Notes: a model not told the origin generated them from the sequence alone. A DNA stretch of 64,000 bases from Centrapalus pauciflorus (GCA_020465985.1 JAANYP010007545.1:124001-188000), one strand, 5' to 3'; positions 11,803 to 24,751 are shown, numbered from the stretch's first letter. Made by a program: numbers and translations.

Positions 11803-14800
11803 CACCCAACCATTTTTCTTACCTCAAAACACCATCAACCGTTGAAATATCACAAATATAGGATGTTATCGGTTGTAATAGGTTTTCATGCTTACGTGGC
11901 ACAAAAGGTGGCGTCTGCATGACAAACTCAACTTACGTAATGCCTACATGACATTACATGTGTAATTTTTTTTCATTTTTCTGTCCTTCCATTTGAACCT
12001 CCAACAAATATTCTGACGACAACTCCGGCAAGTGTTTGAACCTACCATGAAGCCTCTGTTTCAACCTCCATTGAAGTCTTTTATTGACCCTTGAAGCACT
12101 CGAAACCTTAATTTGCTTTCTCATTTAAAGCTTTGATCATGAGGGTTTAAACATAGTTTTCAAAAAAAAGCTTTTAACGCATCGAAATAAAAGAATCTTT
12201 TAAACCGTCCCAGATCGACTCGCATAAACATAAAACACAAACATACCATAGAGGTTTAGAATCCGTATCAGATTGTGTCATTATGATGAGATTAATGTTC
12301 TCAACGGCTATAGGTAATTCACGCAAGTTGCACCGTTGAACTGTAACGCTAGCTAGATATTGTTAAATTCAATCGAAAATGAGAATCCCATGAGTGGTGT
12401 GTGTTTAGCTGAGAGGTGCCAAGTGGAGGGAACCGATCTTTTATCTTCAAAAATTTTCTCTAGGGTTTAACCTTAAACCCATTTATATAGACCACTTAAC
12501 TCCTATCCATTAGTGGTAGGTTATTTGTAGATAAATATCAATAATTAGTTAATTAGATAAATCAATTAATTATCAATGATATACATCTATCCATGTATAG
12601 ACGATTACATTAATTATACATCGATTAGGCATTTATATGTAAATAGATAACTCTTGCTAATCATCTATAAATATATTCCAGTAATATTTATTATTAATCT
12701 ACATAACAATCATCCAGTTGTAATATTCAACATTACAATTTAGTCCACTGATTATTTATTAAATTTAATTATCTGATAATTGAGGGTGTGTGTATGTGTG
12801 ACCCTATAGTAAACTATGAAACTGGATATGAATTTAATTGATATCGAACACACAAAATCTTTCAGGCTCCCGCTTTTATAAGAGAACAATTTAGATTTAT
12901 TAGTCTAAGGAGGTCCCTATCCAACCAAGATTATAAGCGCTCTTACGTTTCAAGCAATCTCATAAATGAAACATTTAAGGAGAATACTAAGTCTAGTCCT
13001 TTGTAGCGCAATCTTTCAATTAATCATGGGGCAAAGAGCAAAATCAGTCACTCCACAGTTAGATTTGATTTCTCGACCTTCCGATCTCGACTGATCTTCT
13101 ACGGACAGAGCTTAAACACATCACAACAAGTTTGAGTGTGACCACATGTTCCTATCAGTTTCAACTAAATACATTCCTACCTACCCAACTAGAACAACAT
13201 ACAATACACAACATATCAACCAGGACTCCATTTAGATCACCACAACATTCTGTCCAAACCACCTGGTCGCAACCAGACGAACATGGGCATCCGGACCATC
13301 TCAACCTAGGATGATCGCGGTCGGTGTATTTCAATATATTCAAAAATGTCTTTCTTATACACATATTTAACCATCAATAACTAAATCATGTAGATATATC
13401 TGCTAAATTTGACATTCATATTGGGTATATGACATTATGAATGTTTGTTTGTTGAAAGAAAAAATAATGAAGTGTATAGAGTTTCAAAGTTTTAAAACTG
13501 ATTACATTAATGATTTGGATATACGTAATGTTTTCAAAGCTTTACGATGACATATACGACATTAAAATTCTACGTTCATTATATACAATATTATTATGTT
13601 AAGAGGGATATGTATTAAGAATAACTAGAATATTATAATATGTTTTTTTTTCATGAGTTATTTACTCTAGTGGACTCTATTTTCAAAAATAATTTTTGTG
13701 AAAATAAACATCATTTTGAAATAATAATTAAATACAATGGTTGATATATTTAAAATATTGTTAAAAACTAAAAAGACAGCCAAAAATTAGTAGTAATAAT
13801 AAAAGAGGAGAGGAGGCATCCCATGTGAGGTGGGGTGAGTCGGTTTGAGCTCTATTCTATGTGTGTCACATGGATTTAGTAATTTGGCATAGTGTGTTAT
13901 AAATACTATCACCCAAAAACTTCACTTTTCTATTACATTTTTTCAGTGCAATCTTTCTCGAAAAGTGCCTTCCCAATTTTGTCATACATAAAAGGTAATG
14001 AAATGTATGTGCCGGGTCGGGCTTTATGACGGGTTAATGGGCCATAGGCAAACTAATTAAGCAGGCTAGGTCAGACTAACCCACCACTTTGTTAAGCTAG
14101 CTATAAATTATATGTGCATAAAAAAATCCGGTTATTCAATTTCGATTTGAAATGGTTACACAAAAACCGATTTTTATAATTAGACCGGATATTATTCGAA
14201 CCGGATTCAGTTTTTTTTGGGTAAACTGGATTTTTACCAAATAATTAACTGGTTATAAAAAATCATATTAAAAACCGAATTTTGGAGTAAAACTATATTT
14301 GTTTGGAGTTTTATTATCTTCATTATAGTCGAAGTTTATAACTTATAAGTATAAATGTATAAATTATAATGTATAATTTATAAAACAATTTAACACAATT
14401 CTATTATAAATAAAAGGCCAAATGAAAAAAATTAGCAAACAGATGATAAAAAAATACTAACAACTAACTAGCCTTTCAAAAAAAAAAAAAATAGTCAAAC
14501 TCAAATCAAAAGCCTAAAATAAAAAAAATGGGAATTTTTTCTTTAAAAAAATTGGTTGTTTTGTAACCGGTTTATGAAAAAGTTGGTTTTATATTCGAAA
14601 CCCGTTACATACGTTACATATTTTATTGGGTCCAAAACCAGTTAAGATCTGAACCGGATATTTAAAAAAACCAGTTTTGTTGGCAAAAAAAAAAAAAAAA
14701 AATCGGATCTGTTAATGTCCGGTCAATGACATTTGTACTATGAATCTTGTTGTTTATCTAGTTTAGAATCTACTTTTATAGTTGTGTTATATATGTTAGA

Positions 14801-15679
14801 TTTAAAGACATATATCTTAGTTAATGATTTGTTTTTGTAACATGTTATGTGTTTTTAATTAAACAATTTCATAGATTAATCGATGAGAGCTCAACTTAAT
14901 CTTTTATGTTCTTTTATTAACATATTTTTCTTTTTAACCCATTTGAGATTTAGATGTTTGGTAAGTTTTTATTTAGGCCCATCCTAGTCCATTAATATCG
15001 ATCGATTTATTTCTTCTTTTCTTTCGGTCTTTATCTCTCTTAATAAAATAAGGGGTGTAAATAGCATCACTACTATACTAGTCTACTAGATACAGTGTCC
15101 ATTAATATCGGATTAGGGTAAAATGCAATCATCCAAAGGCCAAAGGTATGTGTTAAACATTTTTTTTTAATGATTTTCTATTTATTAATGATATGCATGT
15201 TATTTTATACGTTTATATTATAAATTTTTGATCTTAGATATTTATTTCTTTATAATATATCTCTGATTTTTTGAAGCCATCATAACGATGCGAAAAAAAA
15301 AACCCTAGTTTTTAACATTTATTTATTGTTTATTTTAATTTAATTTTTTATTGGAAATGTTTAACGTATTTAACTTATTCCTAGTGAATATCAGAATAAT
15401 TAATATAGAGAGGGATATTTGATTCATTTTTTGAAGTCTTGAAAAGGGAGTAATGATGACCATTTTTGGCTCTCGTTTAGCAACCATTTTGAAGCTAAGT
15501 TGGCAAACATAGCGTAGGACCAAATGCCTAGAGATAATGAGCATTGGTCCATTGCCTTTATTTGCAACCACCTACCAATAACTAAACTCCACCATGTCAA
15601 GAATTGATAAAAAATATTTATATTGTTTAATAAACGAGGTGTTGACTCCCGCGCTTCGCTGCAGGAAGATAGAGTTTTA
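11803..15679. other. Intergenic DNA with unidentified repeat-like segments
   Basis: No gene is supported. 12370-13330 has a less AT-rich, non-simple character (for example around 13060-13315) and may be a decayed retroelement, but no LTR ends, primer site or protein motif could be recognised. 14105-14735 is rich in CCGGTT/AACCGG and CCGGATT and resembles a worn copy of the hAT MITE at 44908-45601. The stretch CTCCCGCGCTTCGCTGCAGG at about 15648-15667 is an isolated GC-rich patch. Confidence 0.35.
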
Positions 15680-16006
15680 GGGGGCGTTTGGTTCGCTGGA
15701 ATCTGATGGAATTTGGCGGAAAAGGAATGAATTTTCCATTCTGATAGGTTGTTTGGTAGTCCAAAGGAATGGAATGACCATTCCAAATTTTAAAAAAGAT
15801 CCCCCATTTTGAAGGAATGAACATTCCATTGCAAAATGAAAGGAATTTAAATTCCATTCCCAAACCTTTCCTTTTAACAACCGCTCTTCTCATCTTAACA
15901 TTAAACTATAGTATTTGGATTCAGACAGATTCCATTCCTTCCAGAATTCCATTCCTTTAACAGATTGCACTCCATTCCGTCCGATTCCAGCGAACCAAAC
16001 GTCCCC
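15680..16006. mobile_element. Tourist-like (PIF/Harbinger) MITE, 327 bp
   Basis: The left end GGGGGCGTTTGGTTCGCTGG and the right end CCAGCGAACCAAACGTCCCC are inverted repeats, flanked by TTA on both sides (15677-15679 and 16007-16009). The interior is filled with GGAATGGAAT/ATTCCATTCC motifs. Apparent ORFs of 60-120 codons on the minus strand (15335-15893) arise from this palindromic sequence and are not genes. Confidence 0.8.
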
Positions 16007-16040
16007 TTAGATTTTCATGTAATTTACAAGTCTTTTGATT

Positions 16041-16740
16041 GAACAGAGATATATGCATAGACAGATACATAGATATTGGTTATATTTTAATTATAAAGAA
16101 ATTTCATTAGAATCTTTGTGCATTTGAATAGTCTTTTAAAATTAAATATAACATAATAGTTTCAAAAGATAACCCCAAACATATTTATATTAAAATCATA
16201 AATTTAAATGTGTGAAATTTTTTTTGTAATAATAAATGTCAAAAGAGGATTAAACAAATATTTATTAAAATAAAGGTGTTAAATAAAATAAAATATAACA
16301 CAAAGATGATGGTGTAATATGAAAAGTTTAAAAAACACCAACCAATCATGAAAAGTTTAAAAAACACCAACCAATCATGAAAAGTTTAGCAGACATATAT
16401 GCACAGACAAATACATATATATTAGTTAAATTTTACTTATAAAACAATTTCATTAGAATAATGAATTGTACATTTGAATAATAAAGTCTTTTTCATTCAT
16501 TAAACATAACATAATAGTTTCAAAAGATAACTTCAAACATACGTATGATTAAAATCATAATTTTAAGCGGGTAAGAAAACATTGTAATAATAAATGTTAA
16601 AAAACGACTAAACAAAAATTTATTAAAATAAAGGTTAAATAAAAGATAACACTAAGATAAGGGTATGTTGTGAAAGTTTTAAATTAAATAATAATAAAAG
16701 AAATTAAATAATAATAATAAAAGAAAAAACCAATCAATGT
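16041..16740 (+). repeat. Local tandem duplication (about 320-bp units) with 29-bp microrepeat at the junction
   Basis: 16041-16386 and 16388-16740 are diverged direct copies. Both run from GACAGATACATA / GACAAATACATA through TTTCATTAGAAT, AACATAATAGTTTCAAAAGATAA and ATTTATTAAAATAAAGGT. At the junction a 29-bp unit beginning GAAAAGTTTAAAAAACACC is repeated a little over two times (16321-16388). No coding capacity. Confidence 0.75.
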
Positions 16741-16754
16741 GTGCCATGTTGACT

Positions 16755-17420
16755 ACGTTTGGTTCGTGGAATGTTTATTCCTGGAATGGAATATGTCAAT
16801 GAATGGAATTCTTGAAGGAATGGAATCTGTCGGAATAGAAATGAAGGCCGGTGTTAAAATCTTTGGAATGAAATTTAAATTTGTTAGGGACAATATTTGT
16901 AGAGCTGAAATGAATATTACTTTAATAATTGTGTTCATCTCTAAGGAGGAGAATGTTGGGAATAAATAATAGAGATGAAACAATTATATTGTATATAATT
17001 GTAAATACTCAATAGATTAGGGGTTATATGTGTAAATACACAATACTTGTGTATTGTGTAATGTATGCTACGCATGCTGCTATGAATCTCAGATTACACA
17101 CACACATATGGATCTGATTTAGAGAGAATAGGAGAAGTGCTTTGCAAGAAAGCCAAGAACATCAATGTAATATTTTCTCTCTTAATCATTCAATAGATTG
17201 TGTTTGATTGTTAATTGTTCATATGAATTGGTTTGTATGTGATTGAATTGCTAGAAATATGAATTCACAAAATTCCATGGCAATAACACATGGAAAATAG
17301 ATTCCTTCAAAAGTAGTGTTATTTTAGAAAAAAAGAATCTTCATTCCATTCATTTTTACTGCCAAACAGCACACTGGAATGGAATTTTCATTCCAATTCC
17401 ATCAAATTCCATCAGATTGG
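16755..17420. mobile_element. Relative of the 15680 MITE with an internal insertion
   Basis: The left end (ACGTTTGGTTCGTGGAATG, about 16755) and right part (ATTCCATCAAATTCCATCAGATT, about 17395-17418) match the GGAATGGAAT-rich MITE at 15680-16006. The middle, from about 16954 (TGTTGGGAATAAATAATAG) to about 17270 (GAATTCACA), has no relation to it and begins TGTTGGGA like a Copia-type or TRIM LTR. I found no exact target duplication for that insert, so its nature is uncertain. Confidence 0.5.
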
Positions 17421-17432
17421 TGGAGGAGATAT

Positions 17433-18313
17433 GAAAATTGTATGTATATATAATAAGAATACATTAACAAAACATTTAATTTAAATATTTTCTTAATTAT
17501 AAATACTAACATTTACCAAGTAAATGGTACTATCATAAGCTATTCATATGAATACTAAGACTTAAATAATAATATATATTTTCTTTGGTGTATTTTTTTA
17601 ACAAAAAGTGATGTAGATGATATGATAAATAAATGTTGATTGTAACCATAACGTCTTGTGTTCAAAACTTGTCCTTACTCTTATTTTATAATTAATTTTT
17701 CCTTATATCTATTTATAGAATATATTAATTTGACATGAGACATTTAAACACTTAATATATTTTTACTTTGTTTTAGGTAAATAAAATGTTATTATATTAT
17801 TTTCTTATATCATTTATTAGGACTATACTCAATTATCATTAATTATTTTGATGAGAATATAAATATGGATTTGTCAATTTTTAGTGTCGTCAAGAATATA
17901 AACATTATTGGTACTATAAATACTGTAAAGGATAAGTTTTATAATATCATTCGTTAAGTTAATATTTTATAAATTTGATTTACTGATTGAGTTTACTTTA
18001 ATAATTTATCTGTCAAATTAACAATATAAGTTAATTTATTGTAAGTTAATTTTTTGTTATGTTTTAAATTTTTATTAAATTGCAAAAATATAAATGGAGT
18101 ATATATTCATATCTATACCTATATTTTGATTAAATTGCAAGAATATTTTTGTTATATCTTAAATTTTGGTGATCATTTATCAAATAAACAACATTTATAA
18201 AACACCAAACTCATCAAAAAAACACATCCAACATATATTTTGAATACATATTATTAAAACTATTTTTTAAGTGTTTTTCATCCGCCGCAACGCGCGGGCA
18301 AGAAAACTCGTTT
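17433..18313 (+). mobile_element. Probable degenerate nonautonomous Helitron
   Basis: The 3' end carries the typical GC hairpin CCGCCGCAACGCGCGG (18282-18297) followed by GGCAAGAAAACTCG and then T, close to the Helitron terminus of hairpin plus CTRR plus T. The 5' side TGTATGTATATATAATAAG resembles the TCTATACAATATATAATAAG start of the Helitron at 20759-22060. CTCG replaces the expected CTAG and the 5' TC is not preserved, so the limits are approximate. Confidence 0.5.
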
Positions 18314-18608
18314 ATAACATTATTCTATACCAAAATGTGAAGAACCGAATAAACATTATGATTTATAAATTCTGCAAAAGAAAATACGATTTGTATTCTC
18401 ATTTTTTATTGGTTAAATAACAATGTAAATCACTTCATTTTAATTGTTTAGTAAACACACTTTTACTTTTAATAATACGTATTTTCATATTAGAGTAAAT
18501 ATAATATTACTAGATTATGTTCTTATAGTAATTTTTAATTCGGTTTAAGTTGCACAATAGCAACGTACTTTTCAAAATATAATGATACGATACATGAACA
18601 TTTTTTTA
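18314..18608. other. Short intergenic stretch, nothing recognised
   Basis: AT-rich sequence between the Helitron-like element and the foldback MULE. The motif CAACGTACTTTTCAAA at about 18562 recurs near 45819, probably a shared worn repeat. Confidence 0.35.
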
Positions 18609-19116
18609 GGGATAATTGCGCAAAAAACCACTAATTTGTCAGCCTTTTTGTGATTAAAACCCCAAAACCATTTTTCGTTGCATAAAAAATCTCGAACTAA
18701 CTAAAAATCAGTAAATCAAGGTTTATCAATTAATGAGCAACCCATTGAAACCGGTTATTAATCTTATGTGGACCGGTAAATAAACTATGTGGAATAAATT
18801 ATAATTGTTGAAACCGGTTGTCAAGTATTACACATCATTCAAACACTCGTTGATGATGTAATCCCGTTTAAAAATTATAAACATCGATTTAAATGATGTG
18901 TAATACTTAGCAATCGGTTTCAACAATTAAAGTTTATTCAACGTAGGTTATTTACCGGTCTACGTAGAATTAATAACCGATTTCAACGGGTTACTCATTG
19001 ATAAAACTTTGATTTACTGTTTTTTGTTAGTTCGGGGTATTCTGTGCAACGAAAAATGGTTTGGGGTTATAATCACAAAAAGCTGACAAGTTTGTGGTTT
19101 TTTACGAAATTATCCC
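18609..19116. mobile_element. MULE-type foldback MITE (508 bp)
   Basis: The left terminus GGGATAATTGCGCAAAAAAC and the right terminus (complement GGGATAATTTCGTAAAAAAC) head a palindrome covering the element; inner blocks such as CCATTTTTCGTTGCA recur inverted. The 9-bp flanks ATTTTTTTA (18600-18608) and TTTTTTCTT (19117-19125) are only roughly alike, a possible eroded target duplication. The same GGGATAATT terminus occurs in 46946-47443, where a 9-bp duplication is exact. Confidence 0.7.
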
Positions 19117-19737
19117 TTTTTTCTTACACATATATTATATGTGTTTTATTTTTGCTTACTCATGTGTCATATATATGATAATCGATAATACTACTAAAGC
19201 TTATTGACGTGATTTATATGAAAGTTAGAGGCTACAAAATGTCAACGTATTTTTTCAAATGTATTGCTATGGTGCATGAAACTTTTGAAATCTATCGATA
19301 TGCACGAGGTACATAAACGACTCAATCTGTCATGTAATCAAGCAACATCCACATCTGATGCTAAGTAATTCGTCATGTAGTAGGTTTTTAAACTTTTTTT
19401 TTTATTAAAAGCTAACTCAAATGAAAGTTGATTCAAATAAATGTCACTCATAATTCTAACGTTTTATTGATATAGAAAATAGTGATTCTTTAATATAAGT
19501 ATACTAGTTTATTTACATGCATAATATGAGGATATTTTAATATATACTTGTTTATATAAATAAATATAAAATTAAAACATATAAATATTATATTATTAAA
19601 TATAATTTAAATTAAGATATAAATATAATATTTGATTTAATTTAAAATAATTATTAGATTTCTATAATATTATAATATGTATATCCTTGCTATAAAAAGA
19701 CTGATCATATTTTAATAGAGTTTAAAGGAAAACCAAT

Positions 19738-19813
19738 TTTTTTTTTGAACAGCAAGAGTAGACGCACTAGGAGCTTCGACATTGCAATTACCCCAAAGTG
19801 CGAGGACTTAGAG

Positions 19814-19903
<90 letters not shown>

Positions 19904-20422
19904 AGAACTACTAGTAAGAAGCTAGTAAAACAAAGATAAAATACTCGATTACAATGAAGAAAGAGGAAAAGAGACTCATAACGACCAAACCAAAGACTTA
20001 CAATTCGCTTTATATTTAAGCCAAAAAAAGAAGTTGGCAATGATTTCATCTTTAATCATCGACGCCGATTGTCTCACCCCGTTGAAAACCAAATTATTCC
20101 TTGTCTTCCAAATGAACCATACAATTCCCCCGATTGCTACTTCAAGAAATTTTCTAATCTTTGAGGATTTGCCCAATTCCAGAATCTGCTTCAACAACCC
20201 ATCCAGATTATGATGCTCCTCAATTGAAAGCTCACACCAAGAAAGAAACCATCTCCAAATCTCCTTACTTAAATAGTTAAATTGCACGAATAGAATAAAT
20301 GATCTTCCGTTTCAGTCTCCAAATCAAAGAAAGGACAGTTCACACCATCAAAAATAACACCTCTGGAAGAAAGATTACCCCTAGTAGGTAATCTTCTTAA
20401 TAACAATTTCCAAATGAAGCAA
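19738..20422 (-). mobile_element. 5'-truncated LINE (L1-type) with 16-bp target duplication
   Basis: The insertion is flanked by perfect 16-bp repeats TTAAAGGAAAACCAAT (19722-19737 and 20423-20438) and starts on the plus strand with nine T, the poly(A) tail of a minus-strand element. The minus strand encodes the zinc-binding C-terminal domain of plant LINE reverse transcriptases (zf-RVT). At about 20420-20290 it reads WKLLLRRLPTRGNL...CPFFDLETETEDHLFYSC, and after a frame break (20287-19976) WFLSWCELS...WFIWKTRNNLVFNG...FFWLKYK. The reverse transcriptase core is missing. The domain is broken by a stop/frameshift near 20285, so this is a dead 3' fragment. A (TA)n tract expanded in its 3' UTR. 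Confidence 0.9.
19817..19899. repeat. (TA)n microsatellite, about 41 units
   Basis: Uninterrupted TA dinucleotides inside the 3' UTR of the LINE. The tyrosine/isoleucine ORFs across it are artefacts. Confidence 0.97.
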
Positions 20423-20758
20423 TTAAAGGAAAACCAATCGACGGTCTAATTAAGTGACATGTAAAGGCTATTATTTACTCGTTTGTAAAAGTAGAATAAT
20501 TGGACAAATGGTGATGTATGATCCCTGATCATTATGCGATTCATTGTTGACTAATTAACTTCTCTCCTGTGTAACGTTCATATTATAATAAAATAATATC
20601 ATTATTTAAAAAACAAAAGAATTATTTGAACCCAAATTGACCACCAATAGAATAATAATCTTAGAATAATAAAATACCAAATGTGAATAAACTAATTTCT
20701 TAAAACAGATTTCAAAGTTACTACTTACTAATGAATAAAACACCAATATATAATTTAA

Positions 20759-22060
20759 CTAGTTTATAACTCACGTATTACGTGAATATTTTTAATTAAA
20801 TTTATTTATATAAAATGTATATGAGTAAAAATAAAAACATACAAAAATAATACTTGTGTTTATTTTTTATTATTTACAGATTAAAAAATAGAGTATATTT
20901 ATCTTTTTTAAAATATTAAATTGTATTTATCTTTTATTTTTTATAAGTTGTAATTATTTTTTTGGTGAACGTAGAGGTGACACGTGACATTTGATGTTTT
21001 CTTTTATTATACATAATAATAATAATTTCCACAACTAATTTAAATTTTTATATTTTGATCTAATTATGTTTATTATGGATAATGATGATAGATATTTATT
21101 TTAGATAAACATTAAATTTAAATGTTACAAAATCTAATTTGTTACTAATTAATTAATGAAAAAAAATAAAGTCAAAATTTAATGCAATTAAGTTAAGGTG
21201 TTAAATTTAGAAAAAAAATGTGGAAAAATAAAATTTTCTTGTATTGTAGAAGTGACATATGACATGAATTGTTTTGTTTTATTATAATACATAGGTTAAT
21301 CAACCCATGTATTACATGAGTTGATTTAGAAAATACATATTTTTTTATATTTTAATAAATTATTATAAAATTTATATATAGTTAAAATAAAAAAAAAATT
21401 GAAAGCTAGTTAAATTAAAGATAAATAAATACTTAATTGTTTTATATTAAATAAAAAATATTATTATATTGTATTATTAAAAACAGATGATATGTGTTTG
21501 TAAATTTTTATTTTTATTTTTATTAACTTCAAATATGAAATATCAATGTAAGAAACAAAAAAACTTCAATTATGTGAATGTGTATCTATTTTGAAAATGA
21601 TAAAATATAAAAATGGAATATCTGAAAATCAACAATCAAAATTTATCATATTCACAATTGAAGTTTTATCAATTAAATTTTAAATCTTGATAGCAAAATA
21701 ATTAACAAAAAATTTTAACTTTATTTACTACACTTCTACATTTAAATCCAAATTTTCACATTTGAATTTAACTATGATCATTAAGGATAATAATGACACA
21801 TATTTATTTTACGTAAATAGTAATTTAATATTAATTCATTAATGAAATAATTAAAATCAATATTTAATGTAATTAAGTTAAGGTAGTAAATTTGGAAAAT
21901 GAATTTTAAAAAATGGCATAGGTATAATTATTGATTTTAATTAAGGGTATAAGAGACATTTCATAAATAATTATGAGTTGTCATTAATCTGGACCATTAA
22001 TTTCTTTCCATCCAATGGTCCAGAAACTCCAAGTGGTTTTCTTATTATATATTGTATAGA
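20759..22060 (-). mobile_element. Nonautonomous Helitron (1,302 bp)
   Basis: On the minus strand the element begins A|TCTATACAATATATAATAAG (22060) and ends with the hairpin CACGTAATACGTG, then AGTTATAAACTAG|T (20759). These are the textbook Helitron features: insertion between A and T, 5' TC, a 3' hairpin about ten bases before CTAG, and no target duplication. Internal sequences at about 20935-21020 and 21240-21310 are related to each other (GTGACACGTGACAT / GTGACATATGACAT; a second hairpin-like ACCCATGTATTACATGAG near 21302), suggesting an internal duplication of the 3' end. No Rep/helicase is encoded. The element lies in copy A only. Confidence 0.85.
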
Positions 22061-22154
22061 TAGATAAATTAAGGGTTAAAGTCGTACAAATGCAACATAT
22101 TTTTCTCAATTTACCTAGATGACTAATTAACTTTTTTTTTTTTGACCGGATGAT

Positions 22155-22340
22155 AGTTGTACTTCAAAATAACTTGTCGATATGGTACGTGTAACCAGTA
22201 ACTATGTTGATATGACAATTTTTGCTGATTCAAATAACAACGTGGCAGGTTTTTAATTACATGATGCTTACGTGGATTACCATATCAACATAGTTACTGA
22301 TTATACGTATCATATCGACAAGTTATTTTGGAGTACAATG
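22155..22340. repeat. Inverted-repeat MITE-like segment
   Basis: The left arm around 22159-22215 (CAAAATAACTTGTCGATATGGT then AGTAACTATGTTGATATG) is the inverted copy of 22275-22337. The element ends were not resolved and no target duplication was seen. Confidence 0.6.
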
Positions 22341-23505
22341 TGGATTTACGTGAATTTTGATTTATATAAATAATTTAGAAAATCCTCATAAGCATATATA
22401 TCATTTTCAAACTTCTAAAAACACAAATATAAGACCATTACCAATAGAACCGGTAATTAAAAGTATCATCTTAACAAAAAAAATTTTTAAGTAAAGTATC
22501 CATGATATAAAAAAATAATTTGATTAGTCATTTGAGTACCACAAGATGCCATGTGGCCAGCGATACCACCATGCATACCTCCCCCACCCTAGTGCTACTG
22601 CCCAAATCAAATGATTTCGGTAAGAGCGTATCGTTCGTGTCGCACCAAAATCACCTCACATTCTTATATTTTTTAGTGTTTTAGTGTGAGAGAGAGAGAG
22701 GTGGTGTGAAGGTCGTTCCACCGTTGAACCATCGATAGTAACCGATGGTGGTCTGGAAGAACATAACCAGTGAGGAGAAAAGCAGGGTCATCAAAGGTGT
22801 GGCATCAGATAGAATACAAAGTGAAAAACATCACAATAAAGTTACAATTCTGTAGTTATAGAAGTAAATTTGTAAATTTTCAACTTTAATATAAATGTTT
22901 TGAACGTGTTTTCAAAAAACCATGTTTCAAAGAAAACTAAAAAGAAAATAGGGTATTTGTATTTAACTAAACACTACAGAGTGTTAGAGCATATTAAATG
23001 TTAATTCAAGATTCTTGGAGTGTAATTGTATGGTTTTTTTTAATATACTTCTTGTAAATTGTAATATATGTTCTTTCTAATATGTTGATATATATAACTT
23101 GTTTAAACGGTAAATTATAATAACTTATTAAATTTACCAAATGATCTAACAATTAATGTTTATTACTATGTTTCACATGAAGGGTAATATTTCAATTATA
23201 TTTGGATTTCATAATATCAATCAAACTTTTCTTGAAGCTTGAATTAAACAAAAAAACTGAATGTCAAATTTTTTTTAAAAAAAATCAGAGTTTAAAACCA
23301 AACGCTTTCTTTCAAAACTAAAAACCAAAAAGATGGAACGAATATGAATCGACCACAAAATAAATGGTTCAAAACACAATCAACGATCAACACAATATTA
23401 AAATGAAAAAATGCTCATTCATTTCCAAATTTATTCCAAGTTTAGTGCTTTCAACACAAATTGACATACTAGATTTAGTCAAAATTCACACACAAGTATA
23501 GCAAT
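22341..23505. other. Non-coding part of duplication copy A
   Basis: No gene is visible. The sequence after the GA repeat near 22688 (GTGGTGTGAAGGTCGTT) parallels copy B from about 27588. It includes GTTTTGAACGTG near 22895, the empty site of the MITE inserted in copy B at 27796-28340, and GTTAGAGCATATTAA near 22983, the empty site of the copy B SINE. Confidence 0.6.
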
Positions 23506-24751
23506 TAGGGCCGTTCCCAAACTTTTTGGGGCTCGGGGTAAAAAATTAAAATGAGCCCTCTAAACATATATATTCAAAATAAACAAGTTCATAAAAAACT
23601 TACAATTATATAATCTTGACTTTATAGCATTGTTGTTAATCTCCATTCTTCATAAACTTCTGAAACCTGTCATTGCAACAATAAGTTTCATAAAAATTTA
23701 ACTCTTCGAACATTTTTAGAAGCAAAATCGTTAATTAGTATATGAAGATCCCGACTTTAGGTAACATTATAACAACTAAAACTACTTCTAGATAAATAAC
23801 AATTAGCAATTAACAATTAGCAACACAATTTGTCAATTACACAATGAAAATATGTTAAAGGAGCGAAAATACCTTTAGTTGAAGTGTTGAACACTGAACT
23901 TCAGAATACTGTTGCCTTTCGCCTTTTCTGGTTTTCCAGGTTACTGACTTAGTGAGTAGCGACTTACTGGTTGTCTGGTTATTGCATTTCAGCCTTTGAG
24001 AGCCTTTCGAGTAACGTCGGACACAAAACAGAATAGATTTTTTAGACTTTTGGGAAGATGCCGACTGCCGAATGGATTAGGGAGATGAACAAAGCAAAAC
24101 CGAACAATAGTGAATCGAACAGTTGATTAACATTGATTAAAAAATGTGATTTTAGAAATCCAAATAAACAAACATCATTTCAGAAATCCAAATAAAAAAC
24201 GTGATTTGGGAAGATGCCGACTGCCGAAGTTATCAAAGACCTAATCAGTAGTTAAATCGAAATAAAAAAACGTGATTTCAGAAATCAGAATCCAGATGAA
24301 CAATAGATGAGGTCATGAGCAGGGAGATTAATCAGTAGTTCAATCCAGATGAACAATCGATCATCGATGAGAACAATAGATGGGGAGATTAATCGTTCAT
24401 CTCCTTGATTTTATGCCAATAAAATAGACAAGTTACCTCGGAAATAAGAAATCTCATTGATTTCATTAATTGATTTTGATTTTCGAAGAGTGGAAGAGCC
24501 GAAGAAGCACAGGCGCCGATTGCTCTGCTTCTCGAATCACGCCTTTTATAGTTTTCTCCCTGGCTTCCAGTCTCCAGCGTACGCCTTCTCAGTTTTTCAC
24601 CAGACACCGCTCCACACTTCTCTAGTTCATTAATCCAAAGAACCGGCCCTCACTTATTGGGCTATACTAACATATAAATTTTTTTTGAGCCTCTAAATGG
24701 AATTGAGCCATGGGCGGTGGCCCAAGTGCACCAGGCCCAGGGTTGGCCCTG
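23506..24751. mobile_element. Nonautonomous hAT element (1,246 bp)
   Basis: The termini TAGGGCCG and (complement) CAGGGCCA are short inverted repeats. The flanks ATAGCAAT (23498-23505) and ATAACAAT (24752-24759) match at 7 of 8 bases, as expected for hAT. Copy B has the unoccupied sequence TATAGCAATGTTCTC (about 28846), which confirms the insertion. The interior holds short repeats (GTGATTTNNGAAATC and GGGAAGATGCCGACTGCCGAA around 24045-24300). A 72-codon minus-strand ORF (24389-24607) shows no recognisable domain and is probably not a gene. Confidence 0.75.

Noticed and set aside
13132..13364. Opposing ORFs near 13.2 kb
   Set aside because: Both strands are open over the same short span, without domain similarity; more likely a decayed repeat.
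15335..15893. Overlapping minus-strand ORFs of 67-120 codons
   Set aside because: They arise from the palindromic GGAATGGAAT-rich MITE 15680-16006 and its flank, with no domain.
24389..24607. 72-codon ORF on the minus strand
   Set aside because: It is inside the nonautonomous hAT element and lacks any transposase or other motif.
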